From contig JAQGDQ010000069.1 of NCBI GenBank assembly GCA_030141605.1, positions 1 to 64,000 of the forward strand: DNA of 64,000 nt, read 5' to 3'. The DNA comes from Tubiluchus corallicola. Its lineage: Eukaryota; Priapulida; Priapulimorpha; Priapulimorphida; Tubiluchidae. Positions within the stretch are counted from its first letter, which is position 1, and the number at the start of each line of letters is the position of its first letter. Both the position numbers and the translations under genes were made by a program. The notes under the pieces were generated by a model, which worked only from the letters and a program-made list of their open reading frames with translations, did not search any database and was not told where the DNA came from. Shown piece after piece: positions 1 to 11,800 of this stretch.

Positions 1-98
1 GTAGTAAATCTCCAGTAGTTATAATATAACTTTTGAGACAAATAGTTCTTCGACTGTAATTGCGACAAATTGCACATACATTAGATTGTCATCAACAC

Positions 99-2924
99 CT
101 AAGTGACTCCACTGGCAAGTTTTCTTACTATAATATGTAATCCAGCATCCTTCCTTGTTATAGGCATGTTCCAATTAGCACGGTGATTAAATTTCAATGG
201 ATGATGTTCATAGTATCTATCTAATTTTGATTTAAATAAATTTACAGATATTGCTGTTCTCACATCACAGGGCAATCTATTCTAGATTTCTGGCATCGTA
301 CAAGAAAAATAGTCGTATTTACCAGTTTTGTGTGTAGTTGTTGATTTATGAAGAATAGGACCTGATCTTGCTGTACGATGTACTTCTAATTTAACAGGAC
401 AATCATCACAGCTGTAAACTCCAGATACATATTTGTATACATCAATTATTTGGCCACATAAACGTCTAAAAGCTAATGTAGTTAAACCTATTCGTTTTAA
501 CTGACTTTCATACGTCAAGTTCATTAGTTCCGGTAACATATTGAAAGCTCTCATTTGGACAGTTTCGACTGGGTCCACTATATATGCTCTAGGACTATTC
601 CAAATACTGCTTCCATACTCCACTTTTGATCGCACAAGTGCCACATATAGAAGTTTGAAAGTTTGCATATCTAGGTACTTGAAATTCCTCCTTATTAAAG
701 CATTGTTTCGTTTGGCATTCTTTATGATTTCTGCTATGTGATCTTTAAAATTTAGATTATTATCAAGTAATAATCCAAGGTCTTTCTCACTAGCACTAAA
801 GTCCAATTCTGCCGGAATGCCACTTGCATCATACATTTTGTATTTGTACTCATATCCTGGTCCCACAGATACAATCTGACACTTGTTGGGATGGAACTGC
901 ATACCATTTTCAACTGCCCAATCACAGAGCCCTTCTAGATCCAATTGAAGATCATTACAGCTGGTAAAAGAATCAGATTCAGACCAGATTTTGCTGTCGT
1001 CGGCAAAAAGACGAAGAGAATTTCTCACACATCTAGACAAGTCATTTATAAATATCACAAATAAACACGGACCTAATACCGAACCTTGCGGTACACCACT
1101 AGTAATCAAGGACTCAGTCGATTTGTAACCATCAACACACGTACATTGACTTCTATTTTCTAAGAAGTTTACTATCCACTGTAAAACTGGACCAGTTATA
1201 CCACAATTTTTAATTTTTGCAAACAGAAAGTGATGAGGTACAACATCAAATGCCTTTTTCAGGTACAGTAGTATTATATCAAAAGGCTTATTAGCATCTT
1301 TTAACTCAAACCATGCATTGTAACAGTTTTGTAACCGTTGTTCTACCCTTAACAAACCCATGTTGTTCTTCACAAATAATGTTGTATCTTATCAGATGGT
1401 TCATTATATGCTTCCGCATGATTTTTTCTGTCACCTTATTAATTGTATTTAGTAATCTAACTGGCCTGTAGTTCGATGGATCTGACTTGTCCCCTTTTTT
1501 ATAAATAGGAGTAACCTGTGCCACCTCCCATTGTCCAGGTAACTGACAATCAGCAAAAGACCTATCCAGTAAGGTGTATATAGGCTTAAAAAGCACAGTT
1601 CTACATTCATTTAAAATACGTGGATGGTAACTATCTGGAGCAGATTTGTTTACATTGAGATTTTGTAACTCATAAAGCACCTCTTCTTCAGTTATGGAGA
1701 CATTGTTGATATCAGGATATTGTTGCACTGTAGTTGCTTCATAGTCAGAAGCGTTGGGACTGAATACACTAATGAAAAAATCGTTCAAAATTTGTGCCTT
1801 CCCCTCTGAATCAGAAACAAGAATACCTTGGGAATTCTTCAGTGAATGAATTCTAGACTTTTGCTTCCGCAGTGCATTGATATACTGCCAGAATGCCTTG
1901 GGATTACTCCTGCAATTACTTGCTAAAATACGTTCATATCTTTTTCTCGCAGTAGTTATAAGGTTTTTCACCACATTACGCCTTGCAGCATACCGTTCAT
2001 AAGAGAGTTTTGTTCTTCGTCTCTTCCAGTCAAAAAACAACTTTTCTTTCTCCTTAATACAGCCAAACAACTGCTTAGTTAACCAAGGAGGCCGAGGTCG
2101 ACTACTCTTATTACAAGAAATTGGATAGAAACTAGGCACATATTCATCAACAACTGACATGTACACATTATGAAATTTTGTCCACATATCATCATGAGTA
2201 AGATTACTATTTAAAACATTAATCCAATCAACTTGGCTAAATGCATTACACATACTGCTGAAATTAACTTTGTTGAAACACATCTTCTGAGGTAGAATTT
2301 TGACTGGCAGTACATTTACATTCAAACTAAAATGCAAGCACACGTGGTCACTATTACCTAATGGTGAACTAGATCTCAAATATATTACCAAATCATCTTG
2401 CTCAGTAAAAACTAGATCAAGTAAAGATGGTTCATTGCCAATGCGATAGCGTGTTGCAAATTTCACGTGTTGAGATAACAAGTTCAGCTCAAAGCATTCT
2501 AAAAACTCATTTTCAACCGCTATGATATCAGGAGAATACATAAACTTTGATTCTCTTGAAGTTTAATTTTTACACCTACTGCACACTTAAAATATTTACA
2601 ATGTAGTTCAAAAAAGTCAATACTCTGATGAACGTATATAACTACACCACGGCCACAAGAGTTATAAATAGGTATATTATAACCCGGGATTGTTAACTCA
2701 GTTTTATCTATGTAATTTTCACCAGATTTAGAGTTCACTTCCGTAATTGCAACTACATGATAAAGCGTAGAATCCTGAAATAATTTTGTAATTAATTCCT
2801 GCCTCTTGTTTAAGAATTGATCTACATTAATGTTTTTCCCAGAATAAGTCTTAACTTTATTCCATGAGTTACAATATCTCTTCGGATGCTGTTTATTGCA
2901 ACCTAATTCTTTTTCTTTTTCCAT
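99..2924 (-). mobile_element. Degenerate CR1/L2-like LINE: endonuclease fragment, reverse transcriptase, C-terminal tail
   Basis: Three minus-strand open segments form one decayed non-LTR retrotransposon. Segment 2924-2520 resembles the start of an APE-type endonuclease. Segment 2541-1306 carries the end of the endonuclease (SLLDLVFT, then GNSDHVCLHF), the linker and the start of RT (HPRILNECR, NYRPVRLLN, QHGFVKGR). Segment 1373-282 carries the RT core with AFDVVPHHF, GVPQGSVLGP and the catalytic box LFADDSKIW. The frame then continues past a TAG to about 99 with a typical LINE tail (LPCDVRTAISVNLFKSKLD). The middle of the endonuclease, including the usual GDFN box, is missing, and frames shift near 2530 and 1350, so the copy is dead. 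The Asp expected before KKAFDVV is Tyr-Leu here. The clade is inferred from motif style only. Confidence 0.85.
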
Positions 2925-2929
2925 TCGTA

Positions 2930-5838
2930 GACAACTCCTCTTTATATCAATAAAGAACCACTGTAATTTACATCAAGAACTGTCTTCAAACAGCAATGTG
3001 TAAATTATCACTATCTTATCATGTTATATTTCATATTAATGTTTTTTAAGCGCTACCATATAACTGCATGCCACAAAAAATCGTGTTTTATAAACCGATT
3101 TTGTTTATTATACGTACTAAAAGTCATTTATATGTGTGTTTATGTTACCTACTTATGCGTTATTCTTATGCCTATACTTAACCCAATTATTTATTTGCTC
3201 TAATATGAATATAGAATTTGAGTAAATTATAAAGTTCCGGCATTAAAATAGGTCTATAGCTTGAAATGGTGACTATAGGCCTAGAGATGAGATGACGTAG
3301 GCCTACAGATTAGTCTATCACTAATGGCATAACCAGGTCGTTAACACTTTTGCTGCTGCTACTATTACTACCATAAAATTGTAGAATCAGATCTTCCAAA
3401 TTTGCCCCTATCCCCAAAACAAACTAAAGTGTCTCGAAAATGTTAAAGACAATAAAATTTGCTGTACATAGTTGCCTATCATCCGAGCAAAAATTTCTTT
3501 ACAGGTAGGTTCTTTGAGAACAGGCGGCCAATACCAATGTGCCAGTGACGATGATGTGTGGCAGGACTGCAATCTATAGTCGATCACAAAGATGAAGCAT
3601 TGAACCGACAGTAAGCATTTGGCAATGGAAGACATTAAAACGTCACGTTCTAAATTTGTTATCAACAAGTTTGCTTGCTGTGATGATGAAAATGTTGTAT
3701 CAAAGATTATATGAGAAAAACCTGCAAAACAGTAATAGACGTTAGAAGAGATATGCTGTTATCTCTTGTTCAGGATTACCAAACATACATGTTTATCCAC
3801 TACAAGCGAAAAATTTAATTTTTTTTCTTCCTTTGGCTCTAGGTCTTCATGATATTAATTTTAAATACGTAGTGGTTAAATTATTATTAAAAGATAGTCA
3901 TGTGTGTCTCTCCTTCCCATTATTGAACATCATTTTATTACAAACTAACACATTCGTCTAACAATTCAATTTTCATGTGTCTTAAATGCAAAATCTGATA
4001 ATTTTTAATTACCTGGTACATGCGCATTAATTAATTAATTATATTAGTAACAATTCTGAGAGGGTGGCTGACCTTGATAACTTATAGTTCTTTTGCCACC
4101 CTTTCACCACTAATCAATAATTACTTTTGCACTTTGTAATATTATTGCATGTTGTGCAGATTTATAAATCTCTTAGTTATGTATTTTGCTATTTTAAAAA
4201 TGGTGATAAACTAATAAACTTACTTACTTGCTAGGCTGAATAGTATTTTGCATCATTTTTAGTTTAGAGGACAGTTTTGCGTTTGCTAACAGGAGACATT
4301 TGTCAGCTACAAGAGAAGTACTTCAAGCTACAACAAAGATACCATTTGGAGACATGTCTGTGCAAGGCGGAGATGCATTGCCTCGTAAAAAGCAAGCAAA
4401 CTGAGCAAGAAACGTTCAGAAATCATATGTGTGATCCCACCATTCAGTTTTATTAAAAATGATCAACTTAAAAATTTATAAAGATCTGAACATTCATAAT
4501 TATAAAAATAGAAAATTTGAAACATAACACAATAAATGTAACTATTATGACTAATTGAACGATAAATAACAATGACTAGGTTAATTTATGTCAACCTAAC
4601 GTAAATATGGGTTACTTCCTAAACGTGAAAAAAAATTAACGAAAAGTTATGGTTGATTTTTAACAGTGACATCTGAACTTTATGCCCTATGCAGGTCATT
4701 TATACAAATATGGTCCCTAACCTGAAAACGAAGTATAAAAAAGCATGTATGCAATTATATTTACACTAAACAGTACATAATAAGCCCAAAAATGTGGGCT
4801 GTATTTTATCAGTCTGTGCAGTAAAGTTATTTAAACCAACATACAAACTGAACCACTAGCTATCAAACAATGGAATTAAGAGAAGTTTTAAACTATAGCG
4901 TACCACTAAGTAAGCCTAAAGGGCCACGGGAATTATAAATTACATCCCAAAAGAACTTTCCATACAAAGTTTTACATATATACTTTGGTTTATCTGATAG
5001 AAAAACTTACATAATTAAAAAAGAAATTTCTTACAAATTTAAAATGTACACGTTAACTGGTAAAGTGCTACTACGTCGCACTCCCAGTGTGCATCACTGG
5101 CCCCCAAAAAACACATTATTGATCTTGCTGATAATATAAAGTAATTTATACTTTTGCTAAATTACCGAAGAATGTGGTATGAATGCTTTGATTATTTTTT
5201 CAGACATTACGCAATGTTATCTAAACATGCTTCAAATGACTTACCATCAAAACGGCTGCACCTAATGGTCATGGGAAGTTTACTACTAACCTAAGCCCTG
5301 TATACACTGCAACAGCATGTAAATGACTAATTTTTTACAGATTTTTGGACAGACTTTTAAGCTTTGTTGATGAAGTGTTTTCTTGTGCTTTAAACAAACA
5401 AAAACATTGAAAAATTGCAATTTTTCCAGCAGTAATTAAAATCACTTGTAAAATGCAAATGCATTATTAGTAGCTATAATTATGTATACACAAATTGAAC
5501 TTCGGACTAATTGGTTGTAAAGGAATTCCTAATACATATTATGGGATATATGTTGCTCTTGCCGTTTTTCTTGTTCAGTCAAATACAAGATGTTGATTAA
5601 TCAAAAATTTAAAAAAAAAATCAATAAACTAATACATAACAGTCATAGTTAATCTTTTGGATTATCACCAGTTTATCAGTTACTTAAACTTATCCAGCTA
5701 AAGTAACCAGCAAATTTGTTTGTTTTTATAAGTTGCTGTCATTTTACGAAAAAAGTCTACTCTGTTTTATACTAGAATCGTCTTGCTTCAGCATGAACAT
5801 AATACACAATTATAGCACCAAAATGTGTTCATAACACA
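2930..5838. other. Intergenic, no gene seen
   Basis: AT-rich sequence with short ORFs that lack coding character, such as 3021-3203 and 3408-3668. It contains a LINE 3' tail at 4056-4240. It lies between the LINE and the 3' end of the PM20D1-type gene. Confidence 0.6.
4056..4240 (+). repeat. LINE 3'-UTR/tail fragment
   Basis: The block begins GAGGGTGGCTGACC and ends in a short ACTT-type tail after AATAAAC. The start resembles the block at 15965-16120 (GTGGCTGAC, then GGTTCTT and GCCA at similar spacing). The arrangement is that of CR1/L2-type 3' ends. Low-copy evidence within this window only. Confidence 0.4.
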
Positions 5839-5844
5839 TTTATT
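5839..5844 (-). promoter_or_regulatory. Polyadenylation signal AATAAA of the PM20D1-type gene
   Basis: AATAAA reads on the minus strand 17 bases beyond the stop codon at 5861-5863. This would be a very short 3' UTR, so a second signal further down is possible. Confidence 0.4.
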
Positions 5845-5860
5845 CGTAATATCACAATTA

Positions 5861-8800
5861 TTATAACTCTCCATGCTTATGCAAACTGGGCAACTTCAAC
5901 TCATCTGAATTCTTTATCACATGATAGTAAAAGTTGACGGCTTGCTCGTAGTTCTTAATGCTGATTCGTTCGTTGTTTCCATGGTAACGTGCAATGTCCT
6001 CTGGTCGATTGTATGCAGGCGTGAAGCGGTAGATCTGTTCGGTGAAGTTAAGATAATGGCGGGTGTCTGTGTTTGCAATCATTGTACCTGAAAAGGAAAA
6101 GAAGAATTAAGAAACCAAGAATATAATCTCTTTTTTGAACAAGTTTTAGCTGCAAATTGAAAAACTGAGTACTCGAGGTAAGACATGAATGGCATCCTGG
6201 AAAAAACCAATGAACTAAAATAGATTTCCAAAGTCATCTTTCTTTCTGTAACTGAATTCAGCCAGAGCTTTACATAAGTACAACAGAGGCAGCACAGTGC
6301 AGAACCACACAAGCATTCCCAATGTTGACAAAGTTCATGACAATGAAACAGTTAAACAACAGCCTGAGTAGAATGCAAAATGCTTGTCACAAAGTGAATC
6401 CAGCCATGTGGAAAGATATAAATTTATTATCACCCAAATATAACAATGAATATAGCTATAATCATTCTTAATTGTAACGTAACTGTGTGAGAATGATAAC
6501 TGTGACTGATAGACATAGTCAAATACTCATTAGATGACAGAATGCGCAAACACATATTATTTGCTGAATTAATTCCTCGTAGAGTAAAAATTGCACACAT
6601 AATTAAACTGCCCAATTATAAAATTTCCTATCAATATACATGTGCCAAATGCATCTAATATCGTCACCGTAGAATTTGAATTACCGGTTTCATTAAAGTT
6701 TGAAATAGGTCATTCTTCCAGAAAATATTGGTCCATTATTACTGCTATATATTTATCAACAATCTATAGCATTTATGCAAAGCCAATAAGAACATTCGTA
6801 TGGAAAAAAATCAAAAAGTGACAAGTTTGACTTAAAGTACCTGGAGCAACTGGAATCCCATCAAAAACTTGCTGAATGCTCTTCTTGATAACCTGAAAGC
6901 CGAACGTGTCTCCATCTGCTGGAGAAATTGGAGATGATTCCCTAGCTTCTATGACAGAAATCTGAATGCGAGGTTCATTCATTGTTTGTTTATCGATTTC
7001 TATAACCTACAATGCGCAGAACGAAAATGTTTCATAAACAATGTAGAAACAGTGCTAAAAACTTGCCAAACTATAGCCCAATGAGGGTTTAAAATCATCA
7101 GAGAAAAATTACTGCTAATGATCACTCCACATTTTTTTAAAAAAATTATAAATTCCAAAATTGTATATAGGAATTAAGTAATAAAAGGTGACATTGATAG
7201 AAGTTGTGTGCGAATAGCTGTGGTTTTATACACAAATGCGTGTTGCAAAAACAATCAATGAAAAACCCCATTCTTTTGGTTGTATTTTCTGCAAAAATGG
7301 AAAACAGCACGACGTATTTATATATTTTCCCCATGAGGTGGCACCACATTATAATTTATAAGATGAATTGAGCTAACACCATTAACAATGAATGTGTTAT
7401 AATGGATGAAATCAGTCTAAACATATTCAACAGTAGTACGAAAATTAAATAAATGTGGTAAAATATGTCTTAAGATAAATGTGAAGAGCCGAAGAGGCAC
7501 AAATTGCATGAAATGCGATACCGTGCTGCAGGTTAAAGCATGAGAAAATCCTTTACTTACATAAACCTGAAAATTTGTCTTGAAATTCTATACCACTTAT
7601 ATACTGCCTTTTTGCATGCAGGGCTTGCATCGGCCATAACGCTGTATAAAACTTCTAAATTTAACTCCCGCGATGACCGTTAGATGCAGCCATTTTGATG
7701 GTAGGTCATTTGAAACAAGTTTAGATAACATTGCGTGAAGTTTGAAAAAATAATCAGAGTAAAGTAAAGCACACACGTTACTAACTAAGTAAAGTTTTAA
7801 ATCACTGTATCATGTAAATAAGATTAAATATATGTTTTTGGCTAGTGAGTAGCGGCGCACCCTGGAGAGTGAGTCAGCGACATTTTACTATTTGGCACAA
7901 ACATTTTAAATTATTATTTCTAGTTACATAAGTCTTTCCAGCAAGCAAGCAAAATGCTACATAATATAGATTTGCATAGAAAGTTTTTTGGGACATAATT
8001 TAACATTGCCTTTCTTCCTATGATTTACGACTTCATAGTGACGTCATGTAATGGCGCCGTTGGAACAGTATTATGGGAGATTTAAATGAAAACAAAAATT
8101 CCTTCCAACACGATTATGATATATGCATAAAATTGCTGTAAAGTAGTACAATTTTTTAAGGCGAGTTTTCTGAAACCTACTTCAGGTGCTGGTTTTCTTG
8201 TACTTTAAGTAATGGTGGTGTTGATGCACACTATGACCCCAGTGTTACTTTGGAGAAAATTATTCAGACATGTAATGATTACAATGATTCTTTTTTTAAC
8301 ATATTAAAACATTAGAGATAGATTTTGGGTGTGATAGTTTAATAGTTGTGCTGCACAGTTCTAACTCATAAACCCTGTTCTGAAAATAAACTAAACCAAT
8401 GCTGTGAAAACGAATACAACATTTCACCGACCAATGACTCCATTACTTCAAAACTTTTCATACATGTTATACACCACTGTTTTAATATGTTAAAAAAAGA
8501 ATCATTGTAATCATTACATGTCTGAATAATTTTCTCCAAAGTAACAATGGGGTTCTGAAACCTACTTCAGGTGCTGTATTCAGAACAGGGTTTACGAGTT
8601 AGAACTGTGCAATACAACTATTAAACTATCACACCCAAAATCTATCTCTAATGTTTTAATATGCTAAAAAAAGAATCATTGTAATCATTACATGTCTGAA
8701 TAATTTTCTCCAAAGTAACACTGGGGTCATAGTGTGGATCAACACCACCATTACTTAAAGTACAAGAAAACCAGCACCTGAAGTAGGTTTCAGAACCCCA

Positions 8801-11800
8801 GTGTTACTTTGGAGAAAATTATTCAGACATGTAATGATTACAATGATTCTTTTTTTAACATATTAAAACAGAAAGTTTATTCTATATTTGGACAATGGTG
8901 TATAACATGTATGAAAAGTTTTGACATAATGGAGTCACTGATCGGCGAAATGTTGTATTCGTTTTCACAGCATCGGTTTAGTTTATTTTCAGAACAGGGT
9001 TTATGAGTTAGAACTGTGCAGCACAACTATTAAACTATCACACCCAAAATCTGTCTCTAATGACTTACGTCTTCTACGGTTTGAGCTGGATGGATACGAT
9101 GATTGATCGTTGCCCACGCACTTGATGGCAATACGTTCACCTTTACGCCACCGTGAATCATTGTCAGTGCCGTTGTCGTGCGAACAAGAGCATTCGATGT
9201 TCTTGTTTTAGCCAGTTGTCTACAAAAGTATCAAGCAATAATCAGTAATCAGTAATTAATATGTTAGTACAGTCTGTATGTCAATTTAATGATAAAATGT
9301 TGCTGTTACAGGAAATGTTTTCGGTTAAATTGTTAGCCATGGTATTCTAATTTATAATGTCAAATGTAATTCATTGACATATATCATTTGTAAATCGATT
9401 AACATCATTAATGTCATTGTTTAACAAAGTAAAGTACAATTAACATCAGTTTTTGTGAACTAAACTGATTTGCTATGTTAATCAAGAGCTATAAAACTGA
9501 TCTGATCTATCGATTACCTGGCTACAAGCGGTCCAAAAAGCCACAAATTTGACATGACTACTCGCAGAGGTGGCGACATCTATAACATAAATATACAGTT
9601 TCTCACACGTAAAAGACACTTTAACCTAACACTGCGAGATGCACAAAATGTAGGTATAAAAATCATAATACCCATTATAGTCTCAATGATAATATATTTT
9701 ATTAAGTTATTAATTACTAATTACTAATTATTATTAATCACCGTTATTAATATTATTAAGAACCTTTCAAACTAGTGGGCCTCATTAGCTGAATAGACTG
9801 TGCAGCTAACCTGAAATTAGGTTGTTTAAAAGCCAAAGAAATTCTCTGATAGTCTGACAAGCTACTCAGGTGAATCATGTAAAAATACTATTCATCTTAC
9901 CAACATTTGCAGTCTTAAAATACAATGATGAAGTAAGATATAAAGCAAACAAACCAAGGGTGATAAAGTCAGAAACAGCTCCTTCTCCTGCCCAAGTCCA
10001 AACATGCTTGGCTGAGGATTCTCTTCCAACCTAGAGAAAATGTCAGCAAAATCGGTGATTCACTTATTCACAACTAATTGCTAAAATGTGTTTTTTGGAA
10101 GAACGATCATATTCTGCTCATGAAAATTATAACATGTGCATAAAGAAAATGAAATACATGCGTAGTAGCTGACTATGCTCTTTACAATATTTAGTGAACT
10201 GGTTCATGTCAGAAGGGAGTGTAAAAGCTGAACAGTCACAGTGTGTGCTTAGCTACAAAGCTAAGCAATGCCTGGCTTGCTTGAAATGAATGGATGAGTG
10301 TGGGAAAATATTTTTAGGCAGTTACATCGAGAATATTGCTTCCGACCATTTACATTGATGAGGAAGGATGCATATACATTCAAACACCACTAACGCACAT
10401 GAGTTATCTACAAGGCTTTATTTCTGGGAATTATTCTTGATAATTAGGTTCCAGCCTTTCCACAACCATAACATGTTAGGTAAACCATACTACAGAGTGC
10501 ACAATAACAAATATAGTGACTACACATTGTTTGTGCAACTATATTAATTAATAATCATATACATACAACATAAGTCAAAATAAACAACAACATCACGTAT
10601 GCAGGTTACAAATGTAGACAATCTGGAAATGGTAGACATGCAAGATATGGGTAAAATGTTGAGAAAAATAATTGGCTAGTTTTTAAAAGTGATTTGGTTC
10701 CATGTTTAATGAAGCTAGAGCTGTCACATAAAGTTCAAGAAAATGACAAAGCTGAGGAACCTGATACTGAAGAAGTATCATGCGTGTTTGATCTTGCGTG
10801 TTTCAGTAACACTTATCGGTCTGAGTATGTAGACAAACCCGGAAATGACTACAGCTACGTCAGAAGCTAAAGGTACAAATCATGTAAGGACAAGACATGA
10901 AAAAATAAGAGCTAAAACTTGTGAAATTTCCAGAAAGCCGCATCAACACGAAGCGAAAGGACACAGATTTGAAAGGCCAAGAGAGGAAGCCTAGCATGTT
11001 TCAAGGAATGCCCCATCAAAGCGAGACGAATTAAATCATTCTTCAGAGAGGTCAAAGAAGTGAACAGTTAAAAGCTGAAACTTGTCGAATTTCCAAAAAG
11101 CAGTATCAACGTCAGGCAAAAGGACACAGAAGTGAAACGCCAAGAGCCAAAGCTTAGCGAGTTTCAAGGAATGCCGCATCAAAGTGAGACAAATTAAGTT
11201 ATTCTTCAGAGAGGTCAGAGAAGTGAAAAGTCAAAAGCTGAAACTTGTTGAGTTCCAAGGAAAGAAGCGTCAAAACGAGATGTGAGTGAGTTGTCCACAG
11301 TAGATGACCAACCTGCGACCAGCTTTGGCTAATATTCCGATAGCGGATGGAGGCCCTGGTGCAAACACATGTCCAGGCTTTGACCTTACTGTTAAATTCA
11401 GAGTCAGAATGCCTTTTTCAGCTGTGCCAATACTAATAAAAGTTTAATCACATAAATCAACATCTGCTATTAAATAATAAAACATGCATTAGCTAGCATT
11501 TATGTACACAAACTAATTGTAATTATACCATATTATACAATGATTATATAATTGTATTTAGCAATCTGTTCATACCATTTGATCCTACAGTTGTCTACAA
11601 ATAAGCTTTATAAATTTTGTTCTTCATTGTAGTTGAGTATTATATTTGTCATACATTTTATATTTTTAACTATTTGATGTAAGTTTGTTTTAATCACTTC
11701 TTTCATTATAAGCCTGTGTTTTCATCGGTATGAACATTTAGACCTTTTTCTTCGTTACCGATATTTTTTTTTAATTTGGATACTAACTCTTTACAACTTT

